A DNA stretch of 25,097 nucleotides from contig JAUVFC010000002.1 in NCBI GenBank assembly GCA_030594505.1, positions 1 through 25,097 on the forward strand, read 5' to 3'. The notes below the pieces were generated by a model. The model saw only the letters and a list, made by a program, of their open reading frames with translations, was not told where the DNA came from and did not search any database. Of the stretch, positions 15,563-24,042 are shown one piece after another (the stretch's first letter is position 1; each line of letters begins with the position of its first letter). This DNA is from Desulfobacterales bacterium (lineage in GTDB: Bacteria; Desulfobacterota; Desulfobacteria; Desulfobacterales; C00003106). The position numbers and the translations under genes were made by a program.

Positions 15563-16018
15563 TTATTTTTTTCCTTTGGAGCCTTGCGCGATCTGGAGCC
15601 GTAGTTTCTCCACCTCATCTTCGAGGTCTTTGACTTTCCCTGTGGCGTTGTCCGCTTCAATTTTTAAGCTGTCGGCTCTTTCTCTCTCGGCCTGAACCTC
15701 ACCGCAGGCGGCTTCGTACTTATCAATCATCTCCCCTTGTGCGGTTTTTAAGGCCTCATTTTCCTTGACAATGGCCTCATTCCGATCGGAAAGATCCTTG
15801 ATCTCGTCTTGGATCATCTTGTCCTTTTCAGGGTCACCGATCGACTTTTCCTTCGTGAAGGTGTCAGGATACTTTATCATTAGATGCTTCTCAACAGAAT
15901 TGACGTTCTTGTTTGCGATGTCGAAATCTCTCACATCAATACCGTCCCCAGGTTTTATTTCCTTGAATTTTCCGTTGTACTTCAATCTCACCGTCAACTT
16001 CGTCTTATTTCTAAGCAT
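15563..16018 (-). CDS. coiled-coil protein with small N-terminal beta domain (151 aa)
   Basis: Residues 1-55 form a small beta fold (KLTVRLKYNGKFKEIKPGDG, then DVRDFDIANKNVNSVEKHLM). Phage neck or connector proteins often start with such a short barrel that ends in a sequence like KYPDTF. Residues about 65-145 are a coiled coil (DKMIQDEIKDLSDRNEAIVK, ADSLKIEADNATGKVKDLED) ending in a basic tail. The ATG overlaps the upstream stop by 8 bp with AAAGGAGCTG before it, and the next gene starts three bases after the stop. A structural role at the neck is inferred from position. Confidence 0.68.
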   Translation of the reverse strand: MLRNKTKLTVRLKYNGKFKEIKPGDGIDVRDFDIANKNVNSVEKHLMIKYPDTFTKEKSIGDPEKDKMIQDEIKDLSDRNEAIVKENEALKTAQGEMIDKYEAACGEVQAERERADSLKIEADNATGKVKDLEDEVEKLRLQIAQGSKGKK

Positions 16019-16415
16019 GGCACAGCTCCTTTTTTTGTTGTTCTTTGGTTAGATTTCCATGGCTCTTGTGGCCGCGGCAATACCACTTACCGTCATCCGT
16101 GCAGAACATTTCACTTTCATGCACCCCACAATCCGGGAAATTACAAAACATTTTCTTCCCCGGCGCTCCGTCGCTTCCTTTGCCGTAAAAATATTTTCCG
16201 CTACCAGTAATTTGATTAAAAGCAAACCCCGCGACATCTTTAGCCAGCGCGCTTCTCTCCCTGGCTTCGTCCCGGTCCTTTGATCGCTCAAACTCTTGAT
16301 GCTTTTCAAACATGGCATCAGCGCCTCGCCTGTCTGCATCAGTAATCTTGGGAGGGTTTCTCCTGAGTTGCGCGACTCTTCGCCTTGCAATTCTGATTGA
16401 GTGTTTATCTAACAT
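16011..16415 (-). CDS. zinc-finger-like phage protein (134 aa)
   Basis: The N-terminal 60 residues are basic and helical (RRRVAQLRRNPPKIT). The C-terminal part holds a candidate zinc site C91-x4-C96-x8-C105-x7-C113-x2-H116-x2-H119 (with FCNFPDC and WYCRGH), likely a treble-clef or zinc-ribbon fold. It may bind nucleic acid or simply stabilise a virion part. Its ATG sits just 7 bases after the T-run of a terminator hairpin and has no Shine-Dalgarno sequence, so it depends on read-through or an internal promoter, or the true start is further in. The end overlaps the next gene by 8 bp. Confidence 0.7.
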   Translation of the reverse strand: MLDKHSIRIARRRVAQLRRNPPKITDADRRGADAMFEKHQEFERSKDRDEARERSALAKDVAGFAFNQITGSGKYFYGKGSDGAPGKKMFCNFPDCGVHESEMFCTDDGKWYCRGHKSHGNLTKEQQKKELCHA

Positions 16416-16421
16416 ATATTT

Positions 16422-16470
16422 AAAAAGGGGTCGAGGGCCGGGAAGGAGCCATTCCTATCAACCCTCGACC
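16422..16470 (-). terminator. Rho-independent terminator after the capsid gene
   Basis: On the minus strand GGTCGAGGG (462-470 of this kb) pairs perfectly with CCCTCGACC (429-437), a 9-bp GC-rich stem with a 24-nt loop that can form an inner AGGA/TCCT stem, followed by CC and five T. It lies 90 bp after the capsid stop and would end most head-gene transcripts there while letting some through to the connector genes, raising capsid dose. Confidence 0.78.
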
Positions 16471-16559
16471 AAGCGCTTAGCTTTTACCCCGTTGAAGCGT
16501 ATAGAACAAACATTCTATTTAACCAATTCAAGGATGGAACGCTTCATAATTTCAGCTGA

Positions 16560-17756
16560 CTATACTGTTTTACCTGACAAACGAGCCATGTCGTTAACCT
16601 GCAAGCCGACAAGGTTCATGTACCATTTTTGCGTCCCTTCCCAGTCGGTCCTTCCGTCCGGGCTTCTCCGTAAGACATCCCCCTTGCCGTCATATCCGGC
16701 CATCCACTCAAACATATCGGAAGCCTCGGCAATGGTTAATCCCTTGAAGCGCGGGAACTGAACATAGCTATCCCAACAATCATAATCACAGATGATTGGG
16801 ATAGATTTCGCCCCAACGTCAAGCATGAGGCCCCTCCAGCCACCACCAAGCACCGGCTTGGCTTCGTTGTTTCTTTTCTGGGAGAGCAACAATGATCCGT
16901 ACTTTCTCCAGAGGTCCTGGTTGACAAGGCCAACATCAGGGCCATCGCCAAACTCACAAGCCTGTAAAACAATGTCGATCATATCCGCTTCTGTTAAGGC
17001 TTCCGCGGTGTCGTCTGTCTGTGCCTTAAGTTCGGGATTTGAAGAACGGTCAAGATTCTGGTAGGTGGACACATTGTCACCGTCATCGATGTGTCCCGCC
17101 AACCCCATTGGCTCTGCTGTGTTTCGCAAAACAATGGCGTCATCATTTGACCACGAAACATTGGCCGACAAAGTCACGCCTGTGTCGCTATCTACAGTAG
17201 AAATAACCGCGTCTGTAGATCCGATGGTGATTTGCTGGCCGGGTGCCAGATACTTCGTTGACCGCCCTTTACCGCCTTCTGACGGCGCATTGTCAACCAC
17301 CAAAGCGGGCGTTGTTACACCGTTGCCATTCGCATAGCAAAGGATCCCGTTCCCATCGCCGTGGAAGATACGGTTCATGTGCTTCTTGGCCGTAATCAAT
17401 CCGGTTTCAAACTCAGAATCAAACGTGCCGGCGATGGCCTGCTTGCCCTGCTTTGCGGCAAGGGTTAACGCTTGATCGGTGAAGCCATAGGTCATAAACC
17501 CAAACTTCAATGCCGCGAAGGGCTGGATATAAGCCCCACGCCCTACGCCCGGCTGAGCTCCCTCAGCAACAAAATAAAAACCACTATGGTACGCCGTCGC
17601 CGCCGAAATATAGATCTGGTTATTTGCGATGGTCGTGCGTATGTTCTTCTTGATCTGATCTAAAAAGATCACCTTCTTGGCCATAAGCCTTTGCAACACA
17701 GGATGAATAATCTTGTGCAGAATAGGCGATATGGTCGTTAAATTGGCATTAGCCAT
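16560..17756 (-). CDS. major capsid protein, HK97 fold (398 aa)
   Basis: The protein starts MANANLTTISPILHKIIHPV and has the layout of P22-type coat proteins: an N-terminal arm and long helix (about 1-45), a P-domain rich in small residues (YFVAEGAQPGVGRGAYIQPF, about 62-81), a long helix with KQGKQAIAGTFDSEFETG (about 103-120) and RIFHGDGNGIL (128-138), a beta insertion (about 160-235), and a C-terminal A-domain (DIVLQACEFGDGPDVGLVNQ onward) ending NDMARLSGKTV. It follows a scaffold-like gene by 35 bp, has GGGAGG at good spacing, and is followed by a terminator, which fits a very highly expressed product. The 398-aa length is usual for the family. Confidence 0.85.
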   Translation of the reverse strand: MANANLTTISPILHKIIHPVLQRLMAKKVIFLDQIKKNIRTTIANNQIYISAATAYHSGFYFVAEGAQPGVGRGAYIQPFAALKFGFMTYGFTDQALTLAAKQGKQAIAGTFDSEFETGLITAKKHMNRIFHGDGNGILCYANGNGVTTPALVVDNAPSEGGKGRSTKYLAPGQQITIGSTDAVISTVDSDTGVTLSANVSWSNDDAIVLRNTAEPMGLAGHIDDGDNVSTYQNLDRSSNPELKAQTDDTAEALTEADMIDIVLQACEFGDGPDVGLVNQDLWRKYGSLLLSQKRNNEAKPVLGGGWRGLMLDVGAKSIPIICDYDCWDSYVQFPRFKGLTIAEASDMFEWMAGYDGKGDVLRRSPDGRTDWEGTQKWYMNLVGLQVNDMARLSGKTV

Positions 17757-17791
17757 TGCATACCTCCCACTGGTTTACCGCTCGGGAAAAA

Positions 17792-19003
17792 CTATTCTTT
17801 TGCCAGCATCGCCTCGGCTACTACTTCGCCCATGGTCTTCCCTCCAAGCGGATCATCTTCCGCGGCCTTGATAGCCGCTCTCAACTTCTGTGCTTCCGGG
17901 GAATCCTTCTTGCCGTCCTTTTCCAAAGCAGCTAACTGTTCTTTCATGTTTTCTTCTGAAACAGTCGTATCCTTTAGAGCATCCCCTTGTGGTTTGTCGC
18001 CCTTCTTGCGAATGTAATCATTGACCGCGCTTTCGCGGAGGTCGACAATCTCTTTGTAAGCTGCCTCACTCGCACTTTTTATCAATTTAACAAAATCCTC
18101 ATCAGTCTTAACCCCTGAACCCGTCTTCGATCCATTCGCAACTATATCCCTGACTTCATTTTCAAAACGCTGAAGTTGCGCATCATTGACAAATTTATAA
18201 GCTTTTTTCCTGCCTTTATCTGTAATGGCATCGAACTCTTTATTGAATATTCCGGAAACTCTAGTGACCTCCTTATCTTCCTCGGCCTTGCCCTGGCTGT
18301 CTATGAAAGTCTTATGAGATTCCTCAACAGACCCGAACTTCGCGGAAACATCATCGATCTTCTTTAATGCCTTCGTAAGCTGAGCCTTCGTTGACTTCAT
18401 GGCCGCAATATTGCTTTTAAGAACCTGGGCCTGAACACTGTCCGGGTCAATGTCCTCGCTGTTAAGAAGATCCTCTGCCTGCTTGATATCGCTATCCGTT
18501 TCATCAAGTTCATCGTCAATCTTTTCAGCCTTGGCATCCAAAGAGGCGAGAGTCTTTGATACAAACTCGTTATTGTATACTTCATCCTTCCCGTTAAAGG
18601 ATCTATTAATGACGCCATTAAGCAACTTCCCAAATTCCGGGTTCTTTGTCGCCATTTCCCGAATCTTGAAGGAAGAACCCAGAGATTTCTTGTTTTGGTG
18701 TAAGAATTTGGCTGCATCTTTGAGTTCCGACAGCTTTAATTTATGTTTGCCCTTGCCTTCTTCAAACTCATAGTCAAGTTCGTGTTCGGGGTCCTCAATA
18801 ACCTTGTCTGCTTCGCGCCTCTTGTCACCTTCGTATCCCTTCGCCCTTCGATTGGATCCCTTGTATCCCTCAATGTCAATTTCTTCTTTTTCTTCATCAG
18901 TCTTCCCGGCTTCGGATTCTTGCTTATCAATTTCATTAACGATGGCTTCGCCGAAAGACGGTTCCTCTTTCTGCTCGTTTTCGTTATTCTCTTCGTTTTC
19001 CAT
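17792..19003 (-). CDS. scaffolding protein (403 aa)
   Basis: The sequence is extremely hydrophilic and almost free of Trp and Cys, with an acidic disordered N-terminus (MENEENNENEQKEEPSFGEA), charged helices and a coiled coil (KTLASLDAKAEKIDDELDET, about 150-170), and a helical C-terminus (EDDPLGGKTMGEVVAEAML). Composition, length and position between portal and capsid are those of phage scaffolding proteins, which pack inside the procapsid and leave before DNA entry. The short helical C-terminus would be the coat-binding end. The ribosome site AAAGGAG lies about 12 bases before the ATG. Confidence 0.78.
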   Translation of the reverse strand: MENEENNENEQKEEPSFGEAIVNEIDKQESEAGKTDEEKEEIDIEGYKGSNRRAKGYEGDKRREADKVIEDPEHELDYEFEEGKGKHKLKLSELKDAAKFLHQNKKSLGSSFKIREMATKNPEFGKLLNGVINRSFNGKDEVYNNEFVSKTLASLDAKAEKIDDELDETDSDIKQAEDLLNSEDIDPDSVQAQVLKSNIAAMKSTKAQLTKALKKIDDVSAKFGSVEESHKTFIDSQGKAEEDKEVTRVSGIFNKEFDAITDKGRKKAYKFVNDAQLQRFENEVRDIVANGSKTGSGVKTDEDFVKLIKSASEAAYKEIVDLRESAVNDYIRKKGDKPQGDALKDTTVSEENMKEQLAALEKDGKKDSPEAQKLRAAIKAAEDDPLGGKTMGEVVAEAMLAKE

Positions 19004-19030
19004 TTTTTCGTGGCTCCTTTTTTATGGCTC

Positions 19031-19246
19031 CTAATTTAACGATTGCCCGCTTGCGCTCAGCAGGGTGGGTTTCTTATTCATTTCCTCAAGTTTTTTATTG
19101 TGCTTGTGCATCAACTTTTTAGCTGTTTCCATCATGAAAAAGCAAACTGTATCAAATTCGTTCGGTGAATTTTTCTTTTTCGGCCCTTGCGTATGGACAT
19201 GCCCGTCCGGGGTCATTATGATCGAGATTTCAAGCTGTTCTTTCAT
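19031..19246 (-). CDS. small hypothetical protein between portal and scaffold (71 aa)
   Basis: The product MKEQLEISIIMTPDGHVHTQ... has an N-terminal strand pair (LEISIIMTPDGHVHTQG) followed by a basic helix (FDTVCFFMMETAKKLMHKHN) ending LLSASGQSLN. A good ribosome site is absent near the ATG: an AAAGGAGCC lies some 30 bases upstream. Small proteins in this slot are frequent in podovirus-like genomes but I cannot name a function. It lies 34 bp after the portal stop and 27 bp before the scaffold start. Confidence 0.65.
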   Translation of the reverse strand: MKEQLEISIIMTPDGHVHTQGPKKKNSPNEFDTVCFFMMETAKKLMHKHNKKLEEMNKKPTLLSASGQSLN

Positions 19247-19280
19247 GGTGTCTCAATCGCGTTGTATGGCTCTGGCTCCT

Positions 19281-21209
19281 TTACTGTGCTTGTTGAATTT
19301 GTGGTTGCGCGGGCGGCGGCAATGGTTGGCCCATACTTTTGGCCGCCTCCTGTTCGACTAAAAGCATTTCTTGGTGTCCTGGTCTTTCACCAGCTTCCGC
19401 CCAGTCTGGATTACTGGCAAATTTATTAATCTCTTCCCGCTTCTCAACTGGCAACTTCTGGTAAATAGACCCTTTTCTGAAATCATTGATAACCTTGAGA
19501 TAAATCGTGTGATCTTCGAACGGTTCCGGGACAACCTCAGCCGACCCCTCCAAGATGGTCAAGATGTCATTCTTTGCCCCAACCTCATCAAGATTATGAA
19601 AGGCCCCTTCAACATCGTTTGTTTCCATTAAGACCTTGGCCCGGTCAGGGCTTATGAATCCCTCTTTCCGTAGCATCAGGATATGATTTGTCCGGGCGGC
19701 GGCGCCTACCGGGAAATTGCTTCCCATCTTGACCTTAATGCGCTTACGGCCCATCAGATCGCTTCCGATGAAAGACTTGACCTCATAGGCCATGTCTTCC
19801 CCGGTTATCTTCAAAAGGCGCCTCTCACGGTAGTTATACTGGCAACCATCAAGCACATGCTCCATGAAAAAGCCCAACTTCATCTCAAGCATGATCAATT
19901 CCGGGGCAATCTGGTCGTTATCTATCTCAGAAAGCTCCTGAATCCCCACTCCAGACTTAACTTGCCCCGGCGTACGGCCCATGCTGACATCATGGCTATT
20001 CATCAAACCTTCCATGTCAACCCGGATCCTCTTGATTTCTTCATAAAAATACTGCGGAACAGGTGGCGCGGGTTCCATCGAAGGCTTAAATCCGTGATTA
20101 TAATTGATGATCTGGCCAACAATGTCATTCCACTGCACTGATAGCCCTGCCTTCTTGGGCGCCATGATTTTTCCGGTCAGCATCTTCTTGTGTTGAGCGA
20201 TCCGGGCAATTGTGAAATTATAGTCTTGCTGCAGATCAATGGACTGTTCAAGGCATCCTTGAGCGTGTTTCGAGAAGCCCAGGTCTTGGTACCGGAACTC
20301 AAACGCGGGAATCCGCTCCTTGTGCTCTTCTTTGAAATCTTTGTCCTCTAAAACCGCATCTTGGGAACAATGAAATACGCGCCCTTTCGGATACTCCTTG
20401 TTCGGCGTGCAATATTTTGTGTAGATATAGGAGCCATCCTTATCCAACTTATCAAATTCAGATCCGTCCAGGATGCGGGAAATCTTTACGTTGAAAGCCT
20501 CTTCATCAATGCTTGACGGCTCAACATCCTTGTCAAACTCGTAATATGCCTGTTCAGGGGAAATAAACCTTCTGTGGATAAGCCAGCGATTGAGGGGATC
20601 CTTAAACACATTAAACACATTATCAACCCTGACTTCCATTTCACCGACGTCTGCCTCGATTACATCGCCTCTGGCCTCATCGTAAACAAACGTCTTGGCT
20701 TTAGGGTTGAAGTGCGGGAACAAAAACCCTGATCCGATAGTCATTTCATAAAGAATTAGCTTCATCAGGACGGCCTGCATCCCGGACATTTCATCATTTA
20801 CCCAAATATTGTTTCGGTTGCAGTTATCCCAGAAATCTTCTCCAACCTCTTTCCCCACCTTGGCCGCGTTGCGATCGCTCTCTTGCCGGGTTGTTGGCTC
20901 AGCGTTGATGTGGCCTTTGCGCCGGATCATCCGGGAATACACAGATCGAAACAACGGCAAGAGGTAATTGCTAGTACGGCGCATGGTGCCTTTACCGCGA
21001 CTGGCTTCCAACTCCCAGACAATACGCTGACCGATGGTCGGCTCGGGATTGTTCCGGGACAAAGTAAAATGATGCTTCCCATAGAGAAACATCACGTTTA
21101 CAAAAGCCTGTCTGTAGTATTGGGACCTGGCCTCCGTCATTCGCTGGACATCCTTCTTTATAATTCCAACGATTTCTTTTTCGGCCATGCCCTTCTTGAT
21201 TATTTCCAT
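19281..21209 (-). CDS. portal protein (642 aa), podovirus type
   Basis: The protein begins with helices (GIIKKDVQRMTEARSQYYRQ), then a short region rich in R/K (RGKGTMRRTSNYLLPLFRSVYSRM, in two pieces) that is typical of portals. The stem/clip region is a mixed beta block (EADVGEMEVRVDNVFNVFKD, RVFHCSQDAVLEDKDF). A long helical crown follows (EQSIDLQQDYNFTIARIAQH, ISPDRAKVLMETNDVEG). The C-terminus is Pro/Gln-rich. Length and order (after terL, before scaffold and capsid) match the P22-like portal group, which forms the dodecameric DNA channel at one vertex. It starts four bases after the 59-aa gene, with GGAGAAGG just upstream. The identification rests on context and architecture. Confidence 0.8.
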   Translation of the reverse strand: MEIIKKGMAEKEIVGIIKKDVQRMTEARSQYYRQAFVNVMFLYGKHHFTLSRNNPEPTIGQRIVWELEASRGKGTMRRTSNYLLPLFRSVYSRMIRRKGHINAEPTTRQESDRNAAKVGKEVGEDFWDNCNRNNIWVNDEMSGMQAVLMKLILYEMTIGSGFLFPHFNPKAKTFVYDEARGDVIEADVGEMEVRVDNVFNVFKDPLNRWLIHRRFISPEQAYYEFDKDVEPSSIDEEAFNVKISRILDGSEFDKLDKDGSYIYTKYCTPNKEYPKGRVFHCSQDAVLEDKDFKEEHKERIPAFEFRYQDLGFSKHAQGCLEQSIDLQQDYNFTIARIAQHKKMLTGKIMAPKKAGLSVQWNDIVGQIINYNHGFKPSMEPAPPVPQYFYEEIKRIRVDMEGLMNSHDVSMGRTPGQVKSGVGIQELSEIDNDQIAPELIMLEMKLGFFMEHVLDGCQYNYRERRLLKITGEDMAYEVKSFIGSDLMGRKRIKVKMGSNFPVGAAARTNHILMLRKEGFISPDRAKVLMETNDVEGAFHNLDEVGAKNDILTILEGSAEVVPEPFEDHTIYLKVINDFRKGSIYQKLPVEKREEINKFASNPDWAEAGERPGHQEMLLVEQEAAKSMGQPLPPPAQPQIQQAQ

Positions 21210-21212
21210 GCT

Positions 21213-21392
21213 TTAGCCTTCTCCGAGCTGGTATGATTCCTTGAGATCGTCGGCTGGATCTGGCAAACCCGGAATGACAGCCTTAACATCGGGATCCGGG
21301 TCAGGTGATTTTTCTTCCATTAGCCTGTCAATCCATTTCCGAAGATGTTCGTTTTCCTGTTTCAATACTTCACAAACTCTACAGGTCATCAT
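21213..21392 (-). CDS. CxxC mini-protein in front of the portal (59 aa)
   Basis: ATG 21392 (or the adjacent ATG 21389) has GAAGGAGCCAAGCC upstream and the stop is three bases before the portal ATG. The product MMTCRVCEVLKQENEHLRKW has a CxxC pair (C4, C7) followed by a coiled-coil helix, then an acidic Pro-rich tail (KSPDPDPDVKAVIPGLPDP). Very similar CxxC-plus-coil mini-proteins sit before the portal gene in many phage genomes, suggesting a metal-linked dimer that helps portal assembly. The function is inferred. Confidence 0.7.
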   Translation of the reverse strand: MMTCRVCEVLKQENEHLRKWIDRLMEEKSPDPDPDVKAVIPGLPDPADDLKESYQLGEG

Positions 21393-21430
21393 GGCTTGGC
21401 TCCTTCGCTGTTAAACTATGGGTATCCCGT

Positions 21431-21466
21431 CTAGTATTCGCATATCCCACACAACGAAATTTCCAT
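21431..21466 (-). CDS. possible 11-aa Cys-pair micro-ORF
   Basis: MEISLCGICEY starts at ATG 21466, one base after the stop of the 52-aa gene, and has its own CxxC. It could be a translational coupler before the 59-aa CxxC gene or a genuine micro-peptide. Support is weak: position and the CxxC only. Confidence 0.2.
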   Translation of the reverse strand: MEISLCGICEY

Positions 21467-21467
21467 T

Positions 21468-21626
21468 TTAATATTGGCTCCCTTTCGCCGTGTAATTCTG
21501 AACACCTTTGCTGTACTGAGGCTTTGGTTTCAGTGATTTCATTGATTTCACTGAACGCTTCATAGCCTCACCGTAGATGTTCTTTTTCATGACCGGCGCC
21601 ATAGATTGTAAATTCGCGTTTGGCAT
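21468..21626 (-). CDS. small basic hypothetical protein (52 aa)
   Basis: ATG 21626 lies two bases after the stop of the secreted 280-aa gene. The product starts MPNANLQSMAPVMKKNIYGE and is rich in Lys, Ser and Tyr, ending YTAKGSQY. It looks disordered and basic. No family is recognised. It is supported by tight packing and a frame that fills the gap; the ribosome site is weak. Confidence 0.5.
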   Translation of the reverse strand: MPNANLQSMAPVMKKNIYGEAMKRSVKSMKSLKPKPQYSKGVQNYTAKGSQY

Positions 21627-21628
21627 TG

Positions 21629-22471
21629 TTAATTAATGGTTGCCGCGCTGTTCCCCTTGAGAATCCATCCGAGCGTATCGCTAATATATTTGAGAGTAAC
21701 GCTGTCGTTTGCGGCGTCAAGCGTTATGCTGGAAAACCCTGCTTTCGTTTTCGGGCTAATCTGGTGATCCTGCCCGCCGTCAGTTTCTAAAACAAAGGTT
21801 AACTCTTGGTTGATATAACCATCATTCAGGGTTGTGGACGAACCGTAATCAGCCCCGGTGGTGACAACGGCGGCGGCTTCGGTAATCGTTTCCCCGGACG
21901 TGTCGTTATCAGCCGCGTAGGAATTAACATCTATTGTCGTGGATCCGAAATCATCATCAATATTGTATCCATTACCACCGTCAAGAATCCACCCGATTGT
22001 GCTGTTGACATACTTGACTGACACGCTGTCACCAGCATCATCAAGCGTTATGTCCGTAAAGCCCGTTTTTGTGTCTGGTGATAATTTCCAGTCTTTGCCG
22101 CCATCAGTAGTCAGCGTGAACGTGATGACTTGATTTACCTGACCATTCGCCAGTGTGGTTGAGGATCCATAGCCTGACACAGTAGTAATATTGACATGAG
22201 TCTCGGTTATTGTCTCCGAAGATGCGTTGGCGGCCGCATACGTTCCAGAGGTCTTGGAATCCGACCCCGCCGTCATCAATCCCCTGAGCCGTGTCCCCAG
22301 AAACGTGGTTGTCGTTCCAGGCGTCGCCCGATTAATTTCGTCAACGTCATCTTGGCCCCAAGAGGATGTGATTGGCGCAAGATCCGCCATAGCCGGCTTA
22401 GGCACTACAAAACCAACAGCAAGCGCCAGTATTAAAAAGATTCCTGATAAGTTTATTCCCTTGCCTTTCAT
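21629..22471 (-). CDS. secreted protein with two tandem about 93-aa beta repeats (280 aa)
   Basis: A signal peptide (residues 1-29, ending PAMA, cleaved before D30) is followed by SSWGQDDVDEINRAT (36-50) and then two copies of one beta domain at a 108-residue spacing: about 75-167 and 183-275. Landmarks repeat in both: SETITE/GETITE, YGSSTTL, TTDGGKDWKLSP/ETDGGQDHQISP, DDAGDSVSVKY/DAANDSVTLKY, GWIL. This DGT/DSVTLKY type of domain is common on phage decoration and appendage proteins. A secreted protein between terL and portal is unusual. A GGGGGCGAGG site precedes the ATG. It may be an exported decoration protein or a host-surface factor. Confidence 0.75.
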   Translation of the reverse strand: MKGKGINLSGIFLILALAVGFVVPKPAMADLAPITSSWGQDDVDEINRATPGTTTTFLGTRLRGLMTAGSDSKTSGTYAAANASSETITETHVNITTVSGYGSSTTLANGQVNQVITFTLTTDGGKDWKLSPDTKTGFTDITLDDAGDSVSVKYVNSTIGWILDGGNGYNIDDDFGSTTIDVNSYAADNDTSGETITEAAAVVTTGADYGSSTTLNDGYINQELTFVLETDGGQDHQISPKTKAGFSSITLDAANDSVTLKYISDTLGWILKGNSAATIN

Positions 22472-22566
22472 GCCTCGCCCCCTTTGTTTAGCCGATTAGA
22501 CCAAATATATTGCTGGCTTACCCCGATTGGCCGACCAGGGTGTTTTTTTAATTTAGAATGTTGGCA

Positions 22567-24042
22567 TTACAGTAATTCCTCTTTGATTTCAATTCCGTCA
22601 GATAAATTAATAATATCACCCGAATCGTCTAATTGTAAAGAGTTATCTTGAGATTCTTTTGTGAGGATTTGCCTCTTGACACTCTTCCAGAACCGATCGG
22701 TTTCGGTTTCCGCGCTCTTGGGCTTGTACGCCGGGTCGTAGATCATTGTCCGGGATCCCCACAGGGCCAGGGCAAGGCTTAAAACCTCATCCTCGGTAAA
22801 TAGTGGATTACCAAATTCGTCTTTCTCGCTAGGCATGCAGTATTTTACGCGTCCACCGGGATGCACAACCTTCAAGTACCTCTTTAGAGATTTTTTCAGG
22901 CTTTCAATATCAGGGATCCTGAAACATTGTAGTTCAATGCTAATGCGTAATTTTTCAATCAAATTCTCTTTTGACATTGAGCTAAATTTAAACCCGGCAA
23001 TCTCTTTAGGATTTTCTTTTTTATCCGTCTGCTCGATGAATATGCTGGCCCCCATGCGTTGCAAGTCTTCTGTTATCGGATCCCCCACACCTGTACTGTC
23101 TGGTACCACGATAGCATTGTTGTATTTTTTGCCCAAAGCCAACACCTTTTCTCGTATGTGGTTCCACGACAATTCTGAACGAGTGGCTAACCGCTCATGG
23201 TAAACAAGTATCTTTAATTCAATACAAATTATGTCTATTGCTGTGTGTGTAACGCGTTTAGCCAAATCGGTTCCAAGAGAATAATGGAATCCTTCTATTG
23301 GCTCTTGTCGTTCCGGCAAATCATAATCTACAATGCTATCAATATTATAAAAAGCTGAGTTCTTTGCGTTTTTTAACGCAACGCCCAACCAGATGTGGTT
23401 ATAATCATCTATATTTTTTTTCTTACACTCCGCAGCTTCGCGCTTCAACGCATCCGTGCAATGCTGATTCTCGAAATAGTCAATGTGGATGTGAAGACAA
23501 TCATCGCGATTATGGAATTGATCGAAGGCCGGGTCTTCTTCAATGTGCCGGTTCATCACAAAGAATATTTTGGCCTTATTCTTCCTGATCGTTGGTATGA
23601 GGATCTTAAGCGTCTGCTTGGTTAATGCCTGGGATTCATCAATAAACAGGATGTCAACACCTTCAATCCCTTTTATGTTAACGGATCCACGCTCCCGGAA
23701 TCCGCGAAAACGGATCGTTGTCCCTGTTACTCTATGCCTAATAACCTTCTTTCCTACATCGTAATTGAGACCGTACTCCTGGATAAGGTCAACGAACAGA
23801 GCGTAGACGGACTCTTCAATCGAGGCTTGTATCTCGCGGCCGCAAACAACGCGCACTTTGTTCTTGTCACCGATGAAAAGAATTAGCCGCGCGGCTGACT
23901 GACTCTTCGCGGATCCCCGGCCTCCCTCAATCAGGAAATAGCGAAACAGGTTCAATTTTAATATCATTGGGTACAGCTTGGCGGGGATGTTTAGGAATTT
24001 TGGGAGTTGTAGGGGCATTGACTTATTTATTTCTCCCGTCAT
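22567..24042 (-). CDS. terL: terminase large subunit (TerL), 491 aa
   Basis: This is the packaging motor. The ATPase half has Walker A GGRGSAKS (40-47), Walker B LFIDES (132-137) and the coupling stretch FFVMNR (160-165). The nuclease half has acidic residues D259 (GTDLAKR), D315 (VVPDSTGVGDP) and a further acidic residue in EDEVLSLALALWG near the C-terminus. The length and motifs fit the PBSX/Terminase_3-like headful group. It overlaps the 37-aa Cys-rich ORF by 20 bp. The enzyme docks on the portal, cuts concatemers and drives DNA into the procapsid. Both active centres look intact. Confidence 0.95.
   Translation of the reverse strand: MTGEINKSMPLQLPKFLNIPAKLYPMILKLNLFRYFLIEGGRGSAKSQSAARLILFIGDKNKVRVVCGREIQASIEESVYALFVDLIQEYGLNYDVGKKVIRHRVTGTTIRFRGFRERGSVNIKGIEGVDILFIDESQALTKQTLKILIPTIRKNKAKIFFVMNRHIEEDPAFDQFHNRDDCLHIHIDYFENQHCTDALKREAAECKKKNIDDYNHIWLGVALKNAKNSAFYNIDSIVDYDLPERQEPIEGFHYSLGTDLAKRVTHTAIDIICIELKILVYHERLATRSELSWNHIREKVLALGKKYNNAIVVPDSTGVGDPITEDLQRMGASIFIEQTDKKENPKEIAGFKFSSMSKENLIEKLRISIELQCFRIPDIESLKKSLKRYLKVVHPGGRVKYCMPSEKDEFGNPLFTEDEVLSLALALWGSRTMIYDPAYKPKSAETETDRFWKSVKRQILTKESQDNSLQLDDSGDIINLSDGIEIKEELL

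Noticed and set aside
16518..16550. Micro-ORF MKRSILELVK after the capsid gene
   Set aside because: Ten codons, no good ribosome site, no conserved feature; not reported as a gene.
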